Shown piece after piece: positions 7,468 through 15,641 of a DNA stretch of 64,000 nucleotides. The notes under the pieces were generated by a model. The model searched no databases and was not told where the DNA came from. It was given only the letters and a program-made list of their open reading frames with translations. The stretch is from Streptomyces sp. 6-11-2 (GTDB lineage Bacteria > Actinomycetota > Actinomycetes > Streptomycetales > Streptomycetaceae): contig NZ_BJOR01000001.1 in assembly GCF_006540305.1 (NCBI RefSeq), forward strand, positions 1,550,001 to 1,614,000. The letters are read 5' to 3'. The position numbers were made by a program, and so were the translations under genes. The first letter of the stretch is position 1, and every line of letters begins with the position of its first letter.

Positions 7468-9038
7468 TACTCCAGCAGTACTTCGCGTCTTGACCTGCGC
7501 GGTTGTCGAGCGGTGGGAGTGTAGCGGGCACCGCCCGGTCAGGGGCGGCTCCTGACCGGGCACCCCTCGAAGGAGTGTCCCCGACGGCGATAGTGGCAGT
7601 GGCGGGCCACGGCTTGGCGTCGTCGACGCCAGTGCGACCAGTTCAGCGCGTGGGTGTGGGCATGGGGGTGCTGGGGAGCGCGAGCTGCCAGGAGTCGCCG
7701 CACTTCCGCCACGGTGAGCTCGATGACCTCGGCTTCCTCACCGGTGCAGCCCCCTTTTCGCGGGCCTGCGCGGTCATGGTTGCGAGGAAGGCGTGGGCGA
7801 GCATGGCGAGGGTGATGTGCCGGTACCAGCCGACGTAGCGGCGGACCTCGTACTGGTCCAGGCCGCACTCGTTTTTTGCCGCCTGGAAGCACTCCTCGAT
7901 CGCCCACCTGGTGCCGGCGACTCGCACCAGGTCGTCCACCCCCGCGTCCAGAGGTGCGTAAGCGAGGTAGTAGGCGATCTCGTCCGGCTTGCTCACGCTG
8001 CGTCGTGCCAGCGCCCACCGTCGACGCACCAACTCCCTGCCCTGGTAGTCGAATTCGGCGACTGCGGGCAGCTGTATCGCGGCCCAGTCGTATATCCGCT
8101 GGCCCTTGGCGCCCTGTCCGCACGAGCGGCGCTCCCAGGCGTCCTGCGGAGCCTGGGCGAAGAGGTGATCGATGCGCGGGCATCCCACGGTGAACTGGGA
8201 CTTCGGCACAGCCACGACGTAGCCGACACCGGCGTTCTCCAGCATGCGGCGGAAGCGGCATTCCTGGCCGTAGGCGGAGTCCGCGGTGACCCAGGCGATC
8301 GGCAGCGGCGAGGCCAGTGCGCGCAGCACGATCGCCTTGGCGAGGGCGCCCTTGGTCGCGAACTCGCACTCGTCGGGGATCTTCGCGGCGCGGCAGCGGT
8401 CACGATCGGTGGTCCAGGACTTGGGCAGGTACAGCTCCCGGTCCACCAACGCGCGGCCGGTGGAGCTGGCGTAGGCGGCGAAGACGCCTATCTGGCAGTT
8501 CTCGGTGCGGCCGGCGGTGCCGGAGTACTGGCGTTGTACACCGGCCGAGGTGGTGCCCTTCTTGATGAACCCGGTGTCGTCCACGATCAGTACCCCGTTG
8601 GGGCGGCCGATGCTCTTGGCGACGAAAGCCTGCAGGTCGTCGCGGATGTCGTCAGGGTTCCAGCGGGCGCGGGAGAGCAGGTGCTGCAGGCCGTCCGGGG
8701 TGGCGTGGCCGGCGTGCTCGGCCAACTGCCAGCTGTTTTTTCGGGCCACCGGCGCCAGCAGTCCGCGTACGTAGGCTCGCATGCGGCGGCGGGGCTCGAC
8801 TCGGCCGAAGCGGTGTCCGATGTCGGTGAAGAGGTTGTCCAGGTCGTGGTCCCAGGTCTCGGCTGCCTGTTCGGTTGCGATCACGACGGGAGGCTTCCCG
8901 GCCCCGGGACACCGCTTGCCGTCGGGGACACTCCTTCGAGGGATGCCCGGTCAGAAGCCGCCCCTGACCGGGCGGTGCCCGCTACACTCCCACCGCTCAA
9001 CAACCGCGCAGGTCAAGACGCGAAGTACTGCTGGAGTA
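7468..9038 (-). mobile_element. IS701-family insertion sequence, 1571 bp, with 121-bp terminal inverted repeats
   Basis: 7468-7588 and 8918-9038 are inverted copies with three mismatches in 121 positions. The element is flanked by CTAA at 7464-7467 and 9039-9042, a direct 4-bp duplication that fits the YTAR target preference known for IS701. One transposase gene fills the minus strand. Such long terminal repeats are unusual for IS701, where tens of bases are typical. Confidence 0.85.
7539..8884 (-). CDS. IS701 family transposase, C-terminus in the -1 frame
   Basis: The main frame starts at ATG 8884 (MIATEQAAETWDHDLDNLF) and contains the IS701/DDE_5 pattern: VLIVDDTGFIKKG with the first Asp, WVTADSAYGQECRFRRMLE with the second, and WAIEECFQAAKNECGLDQYEVRR with the Glu. 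Near 7755 the frame drifts into nonsense and would stop at 7643, but the -1 frame continues the expected C-terminus (EVIELTVAEVRRLLAARAP, then WSHWRRRRQAVARHCHYRRR) to a stop at 7539. The switch falls at an AAAAGGGGG run (complement of 7750-7758), a plausible slippery site. Either programmed frameshifting yields full-length enzyme or the gene is a frameshifted pseudogene. The catalytic residues all precede the shift. Confidence 0.8.
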
Positions 9039-9042
9039 CTAA

Positions 9043-9067
9043 TACTCCAGCTGTAGATCGTGATCTT
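9043..9067 (+). repeat. TACTCC-N7-GATCGTGATCTT repeat, copy 1
   Basis: TACTCC, seven variable bases and GATCGTGATCTT occur here and again at 10608-10632 in the same orientation and spacing. This copy directly adjoins the IS701 insertion point and includes the stop codon of the interrupted gene. The remaining 9068-9235 interval up to the MITE has no recognisable gene. Confidence 0.5.
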
Positions 9068-9235
9068 GTTGGCGGAGGCCGGTCCGAGAACGGGTGCGTC
9101 CACCGGTGATCATCGTGAGTTGTGTGGACTGACGACGAGACGGTGGCTGCTGGCCACAGCAGAGATCCCGCACGTCACGGACAAGGGATCCGGACCCGTC
9201 CTCGGACCGGACCCCTCACCGCGTGCTGCTCCTCG

Positions 9236-9464
9236 CTAGTGCTGTGGCCGGGAAGGTTTGCCGGGAAGCTCGCGGCGTCCGGTGCTGGGGGCACCTCCCA
9301 CGCCCTTCAGGCAGTGGGGGAACATCGCAAGGCGGAGCATCACCCGCGTACCGGATGTACTCGGGTGATGCGACAACGCGGCATGGGGGCACCCCCGGCC
9401 GAAGGCTGGGGGAGTGCCCTGCCGGGCGCCGCGAGCCGGTGAACCTTTCCGGTCACAGCACTAG
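9236..9464. mobile_element. MITE-like element, copy B, 229 bp
   Basis: Inverted copy of the element at 882-1110 and of identical length, again starting and ending with CTAG. The terminal CTAG at 9461-9464 supplies the TAG stop codon of the leftward GNAT gene, so insertion at the stop codon left that protein intact. Several substitutions separate the two copies, so they were not duplicated very recently. Confidence 0.8.
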
Positions 9465-10360
9465 GCCGCTTGGCGCGCCGGGTGGAAGTTGATGCGTTCG
9501 CTGACGACGGGGAAGTCGGCCTTGGCGAAGTTCGCGGCCATGGGGAAGTTGCCCCGGTCCGTCGCTCCGCTGACGAACTCTGCGCCCTGTTCGACGAGGA
9601 AGTGGGTGCATTCCGCGAGGAGGTCGTAGGCGTAGCCGTGACCGCGCTGTTCCGGGACGACTCCGATAAAGCCGATGGTCGGTCCGGAGGGGTTGTGAGC
9701 CGGGATGTGGATGCCGGCCAGGTCGCCCTCTGGCGTGTGCGCGATCTGCCACCACTCCCGGGGGGAGGGGCACCAGTGGAAGAAGTCGAGTTCCTCCTGG
9801 GCGGCCTGGTCGAGGCCGCCCTCCTTGATGGCCTTGAGCGCGTGGGCGTCCAGGGTGACGGAGTGGATGCGGCGCAATGCGTCGAAGAACACGGTGTCGT
9901 CGGGTTCGGCGCTGAAGCGCAGGCGTCCGGGCCGCTCGGGCAGACCTCGCTCCGGGGTCCAGCGGTACAGGAAGCGTTCCACCAGGAGTTCGTACCCGGC
10001 GGCTCGTGCGGCGGCGAAGCGTGCCTCGGCGGCGGGGCGCAGGTCGGGCTGGTCCCGCCAGCCGCCGGGCAGGTTGATCTCGAGTTCGACCTGCCAGGGG
10101 GCGGAGCGCAGGAGCTCGGCCCCCGCCTCCTCCTCGCCCTCGGTCACGTCGAACCAGTTGATGTTGACGGGCTCCGAGTCGTCGGGGCCGCCCCACCATG
10201 CGCCGCGTGCGATGACCTCGCCGTCGCGCAGGGCGACGCGCTTCCAGTCAGGGCGGAACCGGGTACGCCGATGGCCTTCACGGGCGCCCAGTGGGTCGGG
10301 GAGTTCGTCGAAGAGATGGGCGTCGCTCGCGGTGAGCGCGCGGATGACCGGATCGGTCAT
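9461..10360 (-). CDS. GNAT family N-acetyltransferase
   Basis: 299 residues from ATG 10360, preceded by GGAGGAATCC. The C-terminal half has the acetyl-CoA-binding signature GFIGVVPEQRGHGYAYDLLA (about residues 223-242), the R/QxxGxG/A loop of GNAT enzymes, preceded by the beta strand DLAGIHIPAHN. The N-terminal half, with REGHRRTRFRPDWKRVALRD and GAWWGGPDDSEPVN, resembles a second degenerate GNAT domain, so this may be a tandem-GNAT protein. The substrate is unknown. The TAG stop is part of the CTAG at which the MITE is inserted, and no residues appear lost. It is a single-gene unit. Confidence 0.8.
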   Translation of the reverse strand: MTDPVIRALTASDAHLFDELPDPLGAREGHRRTRFRPDWKRVALRDGEVIARGAWWGGPDDSEPVNINWFDVTEGEEEAGAELLRSAPWQVELEINLPGGWRDQPDLRPAAEARFAAARAAGYELLVERFLYRWTPERGLPERPGRLRFSAEPDDTVFFDALRRIHSVTLDAHALKAIKEGGLDQAAQEELDFFHWCPSPREWWQIAHTPEGDLAGIHIPAHNPSGPTIGFIGVVPEQRGHGYAYDLLAECTHFLVEQGAEFVSGATDRGNFPMAANFAKADFPVVSERINFHPARQAA

Positions 10361-10607
10361 GGATTCCTCCGGGATGCAGGCTGCTTGGAGCGCTCCCGGT
10401 CAGAAGTTACGAACCACGCCGGGACAGCGGAAAGGGAGCGCTGGAAAGGTGTGAACCGCACGGCACTCGCCTCCTTCCGTCCATCTCAGGGCGTGGAGCC
10501 ACACAGTACGTGATCTTCCGCGGATCCGTCCATGGATTTCCGCGGCCCTTGGAAGAAGGGGTTCGTGGGACGATGCTGAGCGCTCTCAAAGGCCTGTGGT
10601 GCCTTGA

Positions 10608-10632
10608 TACTCCGCCCATGGATCGTGATCTT
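10608..10632 (+). repeat. TACTCC-N7-GATCGTGATCTT repeat, copy 2
   Basis: Second copy of the split motif seen at 9043-9067. It lies just before the plausible start of the broken lipoprotein-like gene at 10641. The rest of the 10361-10640 interval holds the presumed GNAT promoter and no gene. Confidence 0.45.
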
Positions 10633-10640
10633 TATGCTCG

Positions 10641-11092
10641 TTGGGTTGCCTGGCGCCGGTGGTGGCGGGTTCGTGCGCGGGCTTGGTGACGACGCCGCCA
10701 AAGGGTCCAGCGGAGACGTCGGCCCAGGTCGGGGTCTGGTTGTCCTCTCGTGACACCTCTGCGTCGTCTCCGAACCCTCGTGGCACCGCTGTGTCCCCTT
10801 CCGTACGTGCCACTCCAAGCCCGAAAGTGCTTGAATTCGGCCAGACGGCCATGGTGGACGGCATCGAGACGACCGTAGTCAAGTTCGACAGTGCTCGCGC
10901 CCTTGGCCGGGAGGTATCGGCCTCCTTCACCTTCGCTGCGACCGCTCACAAGGGTGACCGAAGCGCTCCCGATTTCACTGTCGCCTGCTCCAACGGGAAG
11001 CTGGAGAAAGGCACGGTGTGGAAACCGTCGTCGCAGAGTGGCGTATTCCCCAGACCGCCGTCGATGCCATCAATGCGAAGGTGGTTGATTAA
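10641..11092 (+). pseudogene. Frameshifted lipoprotein-like gene
   Basis: From a TTG at 10641 the frame gives GCLAPVVAGSCAGLVTTPP, like the end of a lipoprotein signal with a cysteine after AGS, then an extracellular-type segment including KVLEFGQTAMVDGIETTVVK and FTFAATAHKGDRSAPDFTVA. Near 11021 the coding signal jumps frame: the bases after GGCACGGTG continue as ETVVAEWRIPQTAVDAINAK and stop at 11092, a sensible C-terminus, whereas the original frame gives a proline- and serine-rich tail to 11096. So there is an indel of one or two bases, or a sequencing error. The signal peptide is also too short at its start, suggesting 5' truncation near the repeat at 10608-10632. Family not recognised. 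Confidence 0.5.
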
Positions 11093-11182
11093 TTAGCTCT
11101 GCATCGCGGACGAACCGAAACCACTGGCAGCGCCGGATTTATTAACTGCGATGCCGCTGAGACGACCACGAGGTCAACGGAA

Positions 11183-11218
11183 CGGCTTTGGGCTGGAGTT
11201 TCAATGACCGAGTCAAGG
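11183..11218 (+). repeat. Direct repeat, copy 1 (GGAG-N6-ATGACCGAGTCAAGG type)
   Basis: CGGCTTTGGG followed by CTGGAGTTTCAATGACCGAG and TCAAGG recurs at 12338-12374 with two differences. The repeat contains a ribosome-site-like GGAG, six bases and ATG ACC GAG TCA AGG, so both copies look like the preserved 5' end of one gene (MTESR) followed by unrelated sequence. The pair flanks a 1.1 kb segment holding two minus-strand genes. Confidence 0.55.
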
Positions 11219-11235
11219 GCGCATGCGGCACTCGA

Positions 11236-11595
11236 TCAGTCCTTCTGGGTCTCCTGGTCGCTGAGCATCGCCTCGCGTGCGGTGACGACGCTCTCCGCCC
11301 AGCTTTTTGCGGCGTTGGCGAAGTGTTTCGTTTCGGCCGGGGCGCGGCTGGCGTACTTCGTGAGGTTCGTGGACTCGATCTGCGCGACGAGGCGGACACT
11401 CTCCGCCTGGGCGCGCACGTCGCCCCTCTCCCCCTTGACCGCTTTGGTCTCTTCGTCTATCGCCTCACGGAGGTGTTCAACCGAGGTGCGGATATCCGTG
11501 GTCGACTTCTTGGCCTCGGCATCGGCGCCGGTTCCGCAGCCGACCAGCCCAGCGAGCAGGACGGCCGTGATGACGGCGATGGTGCGGGTGTGCAT
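11236..11595 (-). CDS. Small lipoprotein of unknown function
   Basis: 119 residues from ATG 11595. A clear lipoprotein signal (MHTRTIAVITAVLLAGLVGC) has the lipobox LVGC at residues 17-20, placing the mature protein on the outside of the cytoplasmic membrane. The mature part is charged and helical (STTDIRTSVEHLREAIDEET, AQAESVRLVAQIESTN, SWAESVVTAREAMLSDQE) with heptad-like spacing, suggesting a coiled coil. No family is recognised. It lies between direct repeats at 11183 and 12338 together with the membrane protein at 11919-12269. Confidence 0.65.
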   Translation of the reverse strand: MHTRTIAVITAVLLAGLVGCGTGADAEAKKSTTDIRTSVEHLREAIDEETKAVKGERGDVRAQAESVRLVAQIESTNLTKYASRAPAETKHFANAAKSWAESVVTAREAMLSDQETQKD

Positions 11596-11918
11596 GGTTC
11601 CCCCATGTATGGACCGGTAGGCGCATCATGCTCAGCGTGCGTGGTGTGTGAAGCTGCCGTGTCTATGTTGTGACTCGCTGCGCTTCCGTGATCTGCCAGG
11701 CCCCGTGCCGGATGCCGGCTGCGAGAAATCTGGCCTCCTCCTTGTCAGGTCGACCATCGCGGACCGCTGGCGCTGGAAGGGTGGCAGTCGAGCAGCGTTT
11801 GGAGTGGCCGCTGGGGTCCGCCTCTATACGCCTTCGTCCACTGCGGTTGGTGTCAGCCATTGACGTCGCTCGACAGATGCTGAGTGCCCCGACCTTCCGG
11901 CATCCGCTGCGGTTGCTG
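11596..11918. other. 323-bp gap with a 24-nt imperfect direct repeat
   Basis: No gene supported. Two related 24-nt stretches lie at 11836-11859 and 11902-11925; each contains CTGCGGTTG, one variable base and TGTCAGC. Read on the minus strand they would encode repeated (D)(S/T)NRSG, but no start or domain supports a gene. The interval includes the upstream region of the lipoprotein at 11595. Confidence 0.4.
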
Positions 11919-12269
11919 TCAGCTACTGGTGTCCGCTCCTCGGCGTCGGAACAAGTGTCGGGTGCCGCGCATGAAGAGGATGAACACTGTCCGGGCGGCC
12001 ATGAACACGGTGGTGAGGCCGAGCGCACGGGCACTCGTGTCAGAGATCGTGGTCCAAGGATCGGGTACGTCAAGAAGGAGCGAGAGCTCTCCGATCGCTA
12101 CAGTCAGCCCGAACATGAACGGCAGCCATTCCCAGTGAGTCCGTGAGCCCCACTTCACTGCTGTCTGCCGCTTGTGCCGCTGCCGACGAGTTGCCCGGCT
12201 GAGGATGACGCTTAGGACGATCAGCGAAAGGGGCACCCATAGGTCCCACCAGTGCACAGTGAGCTGCAC
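11919..12269 (-). CDS. Small membrane protein of unknown function
   Basis: 116 residues from ATG 12269. There are three likely membrane segments: residues about 8-24 (WDLWVPLSLIVLSVILS), 50-66 (WLPFMFGLTVAIGELSLLL) and 80-101 (ARALGLTTVFMAARTVFILFM). A positively charged loop (RATRRQRHKRQ) follows the first helix and the tail ends in RHLFRRRGADTSS, so the charged parts are probably cytoplasmic. No family is recognised. It may share a transcript with the lipoprotein at 11236-11595, but about 320 bp separate them. Confidence 0.6.
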   Translation of the reverse strand: MQLTVHWWDLWVPLSLIVLSVILSRATRRQRHKRQTAVKWGSRTHWEWLPFMFGLTVAIGELSLLLDVPDPWTTISDTSARALGLTTVFMAARTVFILFMRGTRHLFRRRGADTSS

Positions 12270-12337
12270 GCTCCTCCCCCCTTACTGTTCTGAGGCCTGC
12301 TTATATGGGCGGTGAGCCTGTCGCGCGGTCGGCGGAG

Positions 12338-12374
12338 CGGCTTTGGGGCGGGAGTTTCAATGACCGAGTCAAGG
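12338..12374 (+). repeat. Direct repeat, copy 2
   Basis: Matches 11183-11218. Here the ATG reads MTESRSWAVLHQ and stops, so it is a gene start cut off after twelve codons. The interval 12270-12546 has no other recognisable gene. Confidence 0.55.
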
Positions 12375-12546
12375 TCATGGGCCGTCCTCCACCAGTGAGG
12401 GCGGCACCTCGTCTCGGAGATCGTTTGCGCCTCAGCCCGCGAAAGTCAGTCACGACGGCGGGCACGCTGACCGATCAGGCGCGCGTATGCCTCGCCGAGC
12501 CCCGCCGGCCTCAGCCACGCTGCCGGCTTTGTGGCGTCGAGTTGAG

Positions 12547-12663
12547 TCAAGCCGTCTGCGGGATGGGCCGGATGGGGGTGAAGGCCCGGTCGTCGCGCAG
12601 GAGAGCCCACAGCACACTCGTGCTCCTGCGCAGCAAGCGGGAACAGGCCCGACGGTTCGAGCG
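12547..12663 (-). pseudogene. IS110-family transposase C-terminal remnant
   Basis: The last codons on the minus strand read TSVLWALLRDDRAFTPIRPI then PQTA and stop at 12547. The V(L)WALLRDxRxFTP ending is typical of streptomycete IS110/IS116 transposases. Upstream similarity fades within about 15 codons into the neighbouring MazG-like gene, so only a tail survives. It supports the view that 1-13 kb has been repeatedly hit by IS elements. Confidence 0.5.
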
Positions 12664-12673
12664 GAACTGGGGA

Positions 12674-13072
12674 TCACGCCCCCGGCTCGCCCGGCTCCGT
12701 CCATTCCCCGGGTTCCGCCGCCGGTTCCCCTGGCTTCCCCGGCACCGGAAACCGCCGCTCGTTCCGGTCGATCTTCGCCGCCAGCGCCGCCAGCGGATCG
12801 ACGCCGAGCACCTCGCACAGTTGCAGCAGATACGCGAGGACGTCCGCGACCTCGTCGCGCACACGGTGCGCGGTCCCGGGGTCCGCCATGACGCCGGCCG
12901 ACTCCTCCGGGGTCAACCACTGGAAGATCTCGACCAGTTCGGACGCCTCCACGCTGAGAGCGGCGACCAGGTTCTTCGGCGTGTGGTACGGCTGCCAGTC
13001 GCGCGCGGCGGCGAACTCCGCCAACCGCCGCTGCAACCCGGCCAGATCCGGATGCTCGGATTCCTCAGTCAC
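12674..13072 (-). CDS. MazG-like nucleotide pyrophosphohydrolase
   Basis: 132 residues from GTG 13072. It is an all-helical NTP pyrophosphatase of the dCTPP1/RS21-C6 type: LQRRLAEFAAARDWQPYHTP, then NLVAALSVEASELVEIFQWL with the ExxE metal pair, and RVRDEVADVLAYLLQLCEVL with the ExxD pair. Members hydrolyse non-canonical or modified dNTPs to monophosphates in the cytoplasm. The proline- and glutamate-rich tail after residue 110 is likely disordered. An in-frame start at 13123 would add 17 glycine- and arginine-rich residues and is less likely. It is a single gene, 88 bp from the SepF-like gene upstream. Confidence 0.85.
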   Translation of the reverse strand: MTEESEHPDLAGLQRRLAEFAAARDWQPYHTPKNLVAALSVEASELVEIFQWLTPEESAGVMADPGTAHRVRDEVADVLAYLLQLCEVLGVDPLAALAAKIDRNERRFPVPGKPGEPAAEPGEWTEPGEPGA

Positions 13073-13160
13073 ACCATCAGGTCTATCACCCGCGGCTCCC
13101 CCACCGGCGCGGCCCCGGCTCACGGCGCGACCCGCGGGCTCACGGGCACAGTCCCCGGGC

Positions 13161-13550
13161 TCACCCGCCCGGAACGGCCGCGCCCGGGATGAGTCCGCTC
13201 ACCTCGGTGCCGGGCGGCGTGAGCAGGAACACGTTGCGGTCGACGCGGTGCATCCCGCTGCCCAGCCCGAAGACGACACCGGTACTGAAGTCCAGGACCC
13301 GCTTGGCGACCTCGCCCTCGGCGCCGGTCAGATCGAGGAGCACCGGTACGCCCGCCATCAGGGTCTCGGCGACATCCCGGGCGTCCGCGAACACGTTGAC
13401 CCGCAGGACGACGAAGCGGCGGCGTGCCTCCGTCGTCGCCTCCGGTGGCACGCGGCGGTTCACCGCGGACGGCCAGGCGTCGCGGCCGCGCAGCGGAACG
13501 ACCTGGGCGAGCCCCTCCCACTGCTCATCGGTGACGTCGTGACTGTTCAC
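13161..13550 (-). CDS. SepF-like cell division protein (paralogue)
   Basis: 129 residues from GTG 13550, preceded by GGGGGAGCC. The SepF domain (DUF552) is clear: RRRFVVLRVNVFADARDVAE, TLMAGVPVLLDLTGAEGEVA and KRVLDFSTGVVFGLGSGMHR, ending with FLLTPPGTEV. SepF anchors and bundles FtsZ at division sites. Streptomycetes carry three sepF-like genes, and the N-terminus here (MNSHDVTDEQWEGLAQVVPL) lacks the amphipathic membrane-binding helix of the primary SepF and is not in the ftsZ/ylm cluster, so this is one of the accessory paralogues. The upstream 13551-13812 region is a divergent promoter region. Confidence 0.85.
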   Translation of the reverse strand: MNSHDVTDEQWEGLAQVVPLRGRDAWPSAVNRRVPPEATTEARRRFVVLRVNVFADARDVAETLMAGVPVLLDLTGAEGEVAKRVLDFSTGVVFGLGSGMHRVDRNVFLLTPPGTEVSGLIPGAAVPGG

Positions 13551-13812
13551 CGGCTCCCCCTGCCCTGACTCGCTTGCCTCACCTGCACCAGCCAATTCTT
13601 ACGCGACGTCACCCTTTCGGCCCAACAGCGACACGGTGCGCGACAGGAGGTCACGAGAGTGCCCGAAAGAGACATCATCTCAACGTATATCGATCGCCCG
13701 TCACACGCGGGTTGACCGTTTCCCACCCGAAAGTGGCTTCTTACCGCGCTCACACCGGACTCTTCACCGCCCGCCGCGCGCCGCTCACCGGATCCGATTA
13801 GGTTCGGGTGTC

Positions 13813-15543
13813 GTGCACTTGGCAGAACAACAGCTGGTGGCACCCGGTCGGCGGACACTGTCGGCGGTGTCCGCCCCGGAACCGCCGGCCCAGTGGCATC
13901 GCGTCCTGACGCTACTGGCCGTCGTGAGTCTCTTCATCGGTACCCGGGCGGTGTGGACGCAGGCCGCGTCCCGGCTGCTCCCCGTCGCCGGCGTCATCTG
14001 CCTGTGCTACGCCTCGATCCTGGTCTGCGCCGTGCTGACCCTGGTGGTCCGCCGCACGAGGTCCCTGGCCCGCGTGGACCTGTGCGTGCTGCTGACCGCC
14101 GTGACGCTCACCGTGTGCGCGTGGCTCATGAACCACGCGGGCGGCGACGAAGCGGTCCTCACCGCGCAGGCGGCGAGGGAACTGGTCGCCGGGCACACGG
14201 TGTACGGGCAGCCGTGGCCCTGGCTCTTCCACGGTCCCGTGCCGCTCACGCCCACCGTGGACGGCAGCTACGACTACACCTACGGCTACCCCCCGCTGGC
14301 GGTGCTGCTGACCGCGCCCCTGCTGTGGCTCGGGCACGACGGCGCCCCCGCGACGGCGGTGAGCACGGGCGCGCTGATCGCCGGCACGGTGGTCCTGTGG
14401 CGGATGCTGCCGCCACGGTGGCGCCCGGCGGCCACCATGGTGTGCCTGGGCCTCGGTCTCCTGCCGCCCTACGGGCGCCTCGGCTATCCGGCGGTCCTCG
14501 CCCTGGCGCTGCTGATCCCGGTCGTGGTGCGCTGGCCGCGGATCGGGCAGGGCGGACGGCTCGGCGCGGCCGGACTGGCCCGGGCCGCGTGCCTGGGCGC
14601 GGCGTGCGCGGCGCAGCAACTCCCGTGGTTCGTGACGCCGTTCCTGCTGGCCGGTGTCTACGCGGTGCGCCGCGGCGAACTGGGCCCCCGACAGGCCCTG
14701 TCGGTGGTGCTCCGGCTGCTCGGGGCCGCCGTCACCACATGGCTGCTGATCAACACGTACTTCATCGCGAGCGAGCCGGGCGAGTGGCTGCGCGGCATCG
14801 CGCTGCCGCTGACCCAGGGCGCGGTGCTGCACGGACAGGGCCTGGTGGACGTGTCCCTGTACTTCACCGACGGCAGCGACCGCCTGGACTGGTACTCGCG
14901 TGCCAGTGTGCTTCTCGCCGCGGCCCTGCTGGCCGTGTTCGTGCTCTTCGTACGGCGGCTGGGCCCGGCGGCGACCGTCCTGCCCTGGTGCGCCTTCTTC
15001 CTGGCGACGCGCTCCCAGGACGGCTACTACCTGATGATGACGCCGCTGTGGCTCACCGCCGCCGTCACCGCGCCCGCCTCCGAGTTCGCGCGGGCCTGGC
15101 AGCCCCGGCCGCGCCCGCTGTCGGGGCCGCACCGGCGCCCGGCCCGCATCGCGGCGGCCGGACTCCTGGTCCTCCCCGCACTGGTCAGCGCGACCGTGGC
15201 GGTGACGGGCAGGCCACCGCTGGCCATGCGGGTCACGGCGGTGCAGCGGTCCTCCGCCACGCACGTCTCCCGGCTGACCCTCCAGCTCACCAACACCAGC
15301 GGCGATCCCCTCACGCCCCACTTCATCCTCACCAAGGGCAAGGGCATGGGCAGGTTCTGGTCGCTGGTGAAAGGTCCGGCCACGATCCCGGCGCACTCCA
15401 CCGCCCGCGTCGAACTACGGGCGCCCCGCACCGGGTTCACCGTCCCCGGTCCCCATACCCGCGTCCGTCTGCGCGCGTTCACGGCCACCCCGCAGACGCT
15501 GTCGAGCCAGGACGTCTCGCTGACGGCGCCGAAGAAGGGGTGA
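13813..15543 (+). CDS. Polytopic membrane protein, putative GT-C/mannosyltransferase-like
   Basis: 576 residues from GTG 13813. There are about 11-12 hydrophobic segments between residues 35 and 465. A long external loop follows the third helix and contains HAGGDEAVLTAQAARELVAG and GSYDYTYGYPPLAVLL, the acidic loop arrangement of DUF2029-type polyprenol-phosphate-sugar glycosyltransferases. The last 120 residues (from RPPLAMRVTAVQR) are a beta-rich soluble domain, probably extracellular (LTLQLTNTSGDPLTPHFILT), resembling an Ig-like fold. So a membrane sugar transferase with an outside C-terminal domain is likely, but the acceptor is unknown. It converges on axeA across the hairpin at 15601-15637. 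Confidence 0.7.
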   Translation: MHLAEQQLVAPGRRTLSAVSAPEPPAQWHRVLTLLAVVSLFIGTRAVWTQAASRLLPVAGVICLCYASILVCAVLTLVVRRTRSLARVDLCVLLTAVTLTVCAWLMNHAGGDEAVLTAQAARELVAGHTVYGQPWPWLFHGPVPLTPTVDGSYDYTYGYPPLAVLLTAPLLWLGHDGAPATAVSTGALIAGTVVLWRMLPPRWRPAATMVCLGLGLLPPYGRLGYPAVLALALLIPVVVRWPRIGQGGRLGAAGLARAACLGAACAAQQLPWFVTPFLLAGVYAVRRGELGPRQALSVVLRLLGAAVTTWLLINTYFIASEPGEWLRGIALPLTQGAVLHGQGLVDVSLYFTDGSDRLDWYSRASVLLAAALLAVFVLFVRRLGPAATVLPWCAFFLATRSQDGYYLMMTPLWLTAAVTAPASEFARAWQPRPRPLSGPHRRPARIAAAGLLVLPALVSATVAVTGRPPLAMRVTAVQRSSATHVSRLTLQLTNTSGDPLTPHFILTKGKGMGRFWSLVKGPATIPAHSTARVELRAPRTGFTVPGPHTRVRLRAFTATPQTLSSQDVSLTAPKKG

Positions 15544-15600
15544 GCGCGCGGAGGCCCGCTTCCGGTGGCCCCCGCGCGCGCTCGCGCCGGCCGCGAACCG

Positions 15601-15637
15601 CCGGTGGCGCGGCGGCCGTGGTCCGCCGCGCCACCGG
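15601..15637. terminator. Bidirectional rho-independent-like hairpin
   Basis: A perfect 15-bp stem (arms 15601-15615 and 15623-15637, left arm CCGGTGGCGCGGCGG) with a 7-nt loop lies between the convergent genes ending at 15543 and 15642. There is no T-run, as is common in streptomycetes. Confidence 0.75.
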
Positions 15638-15641
15638 ACGA

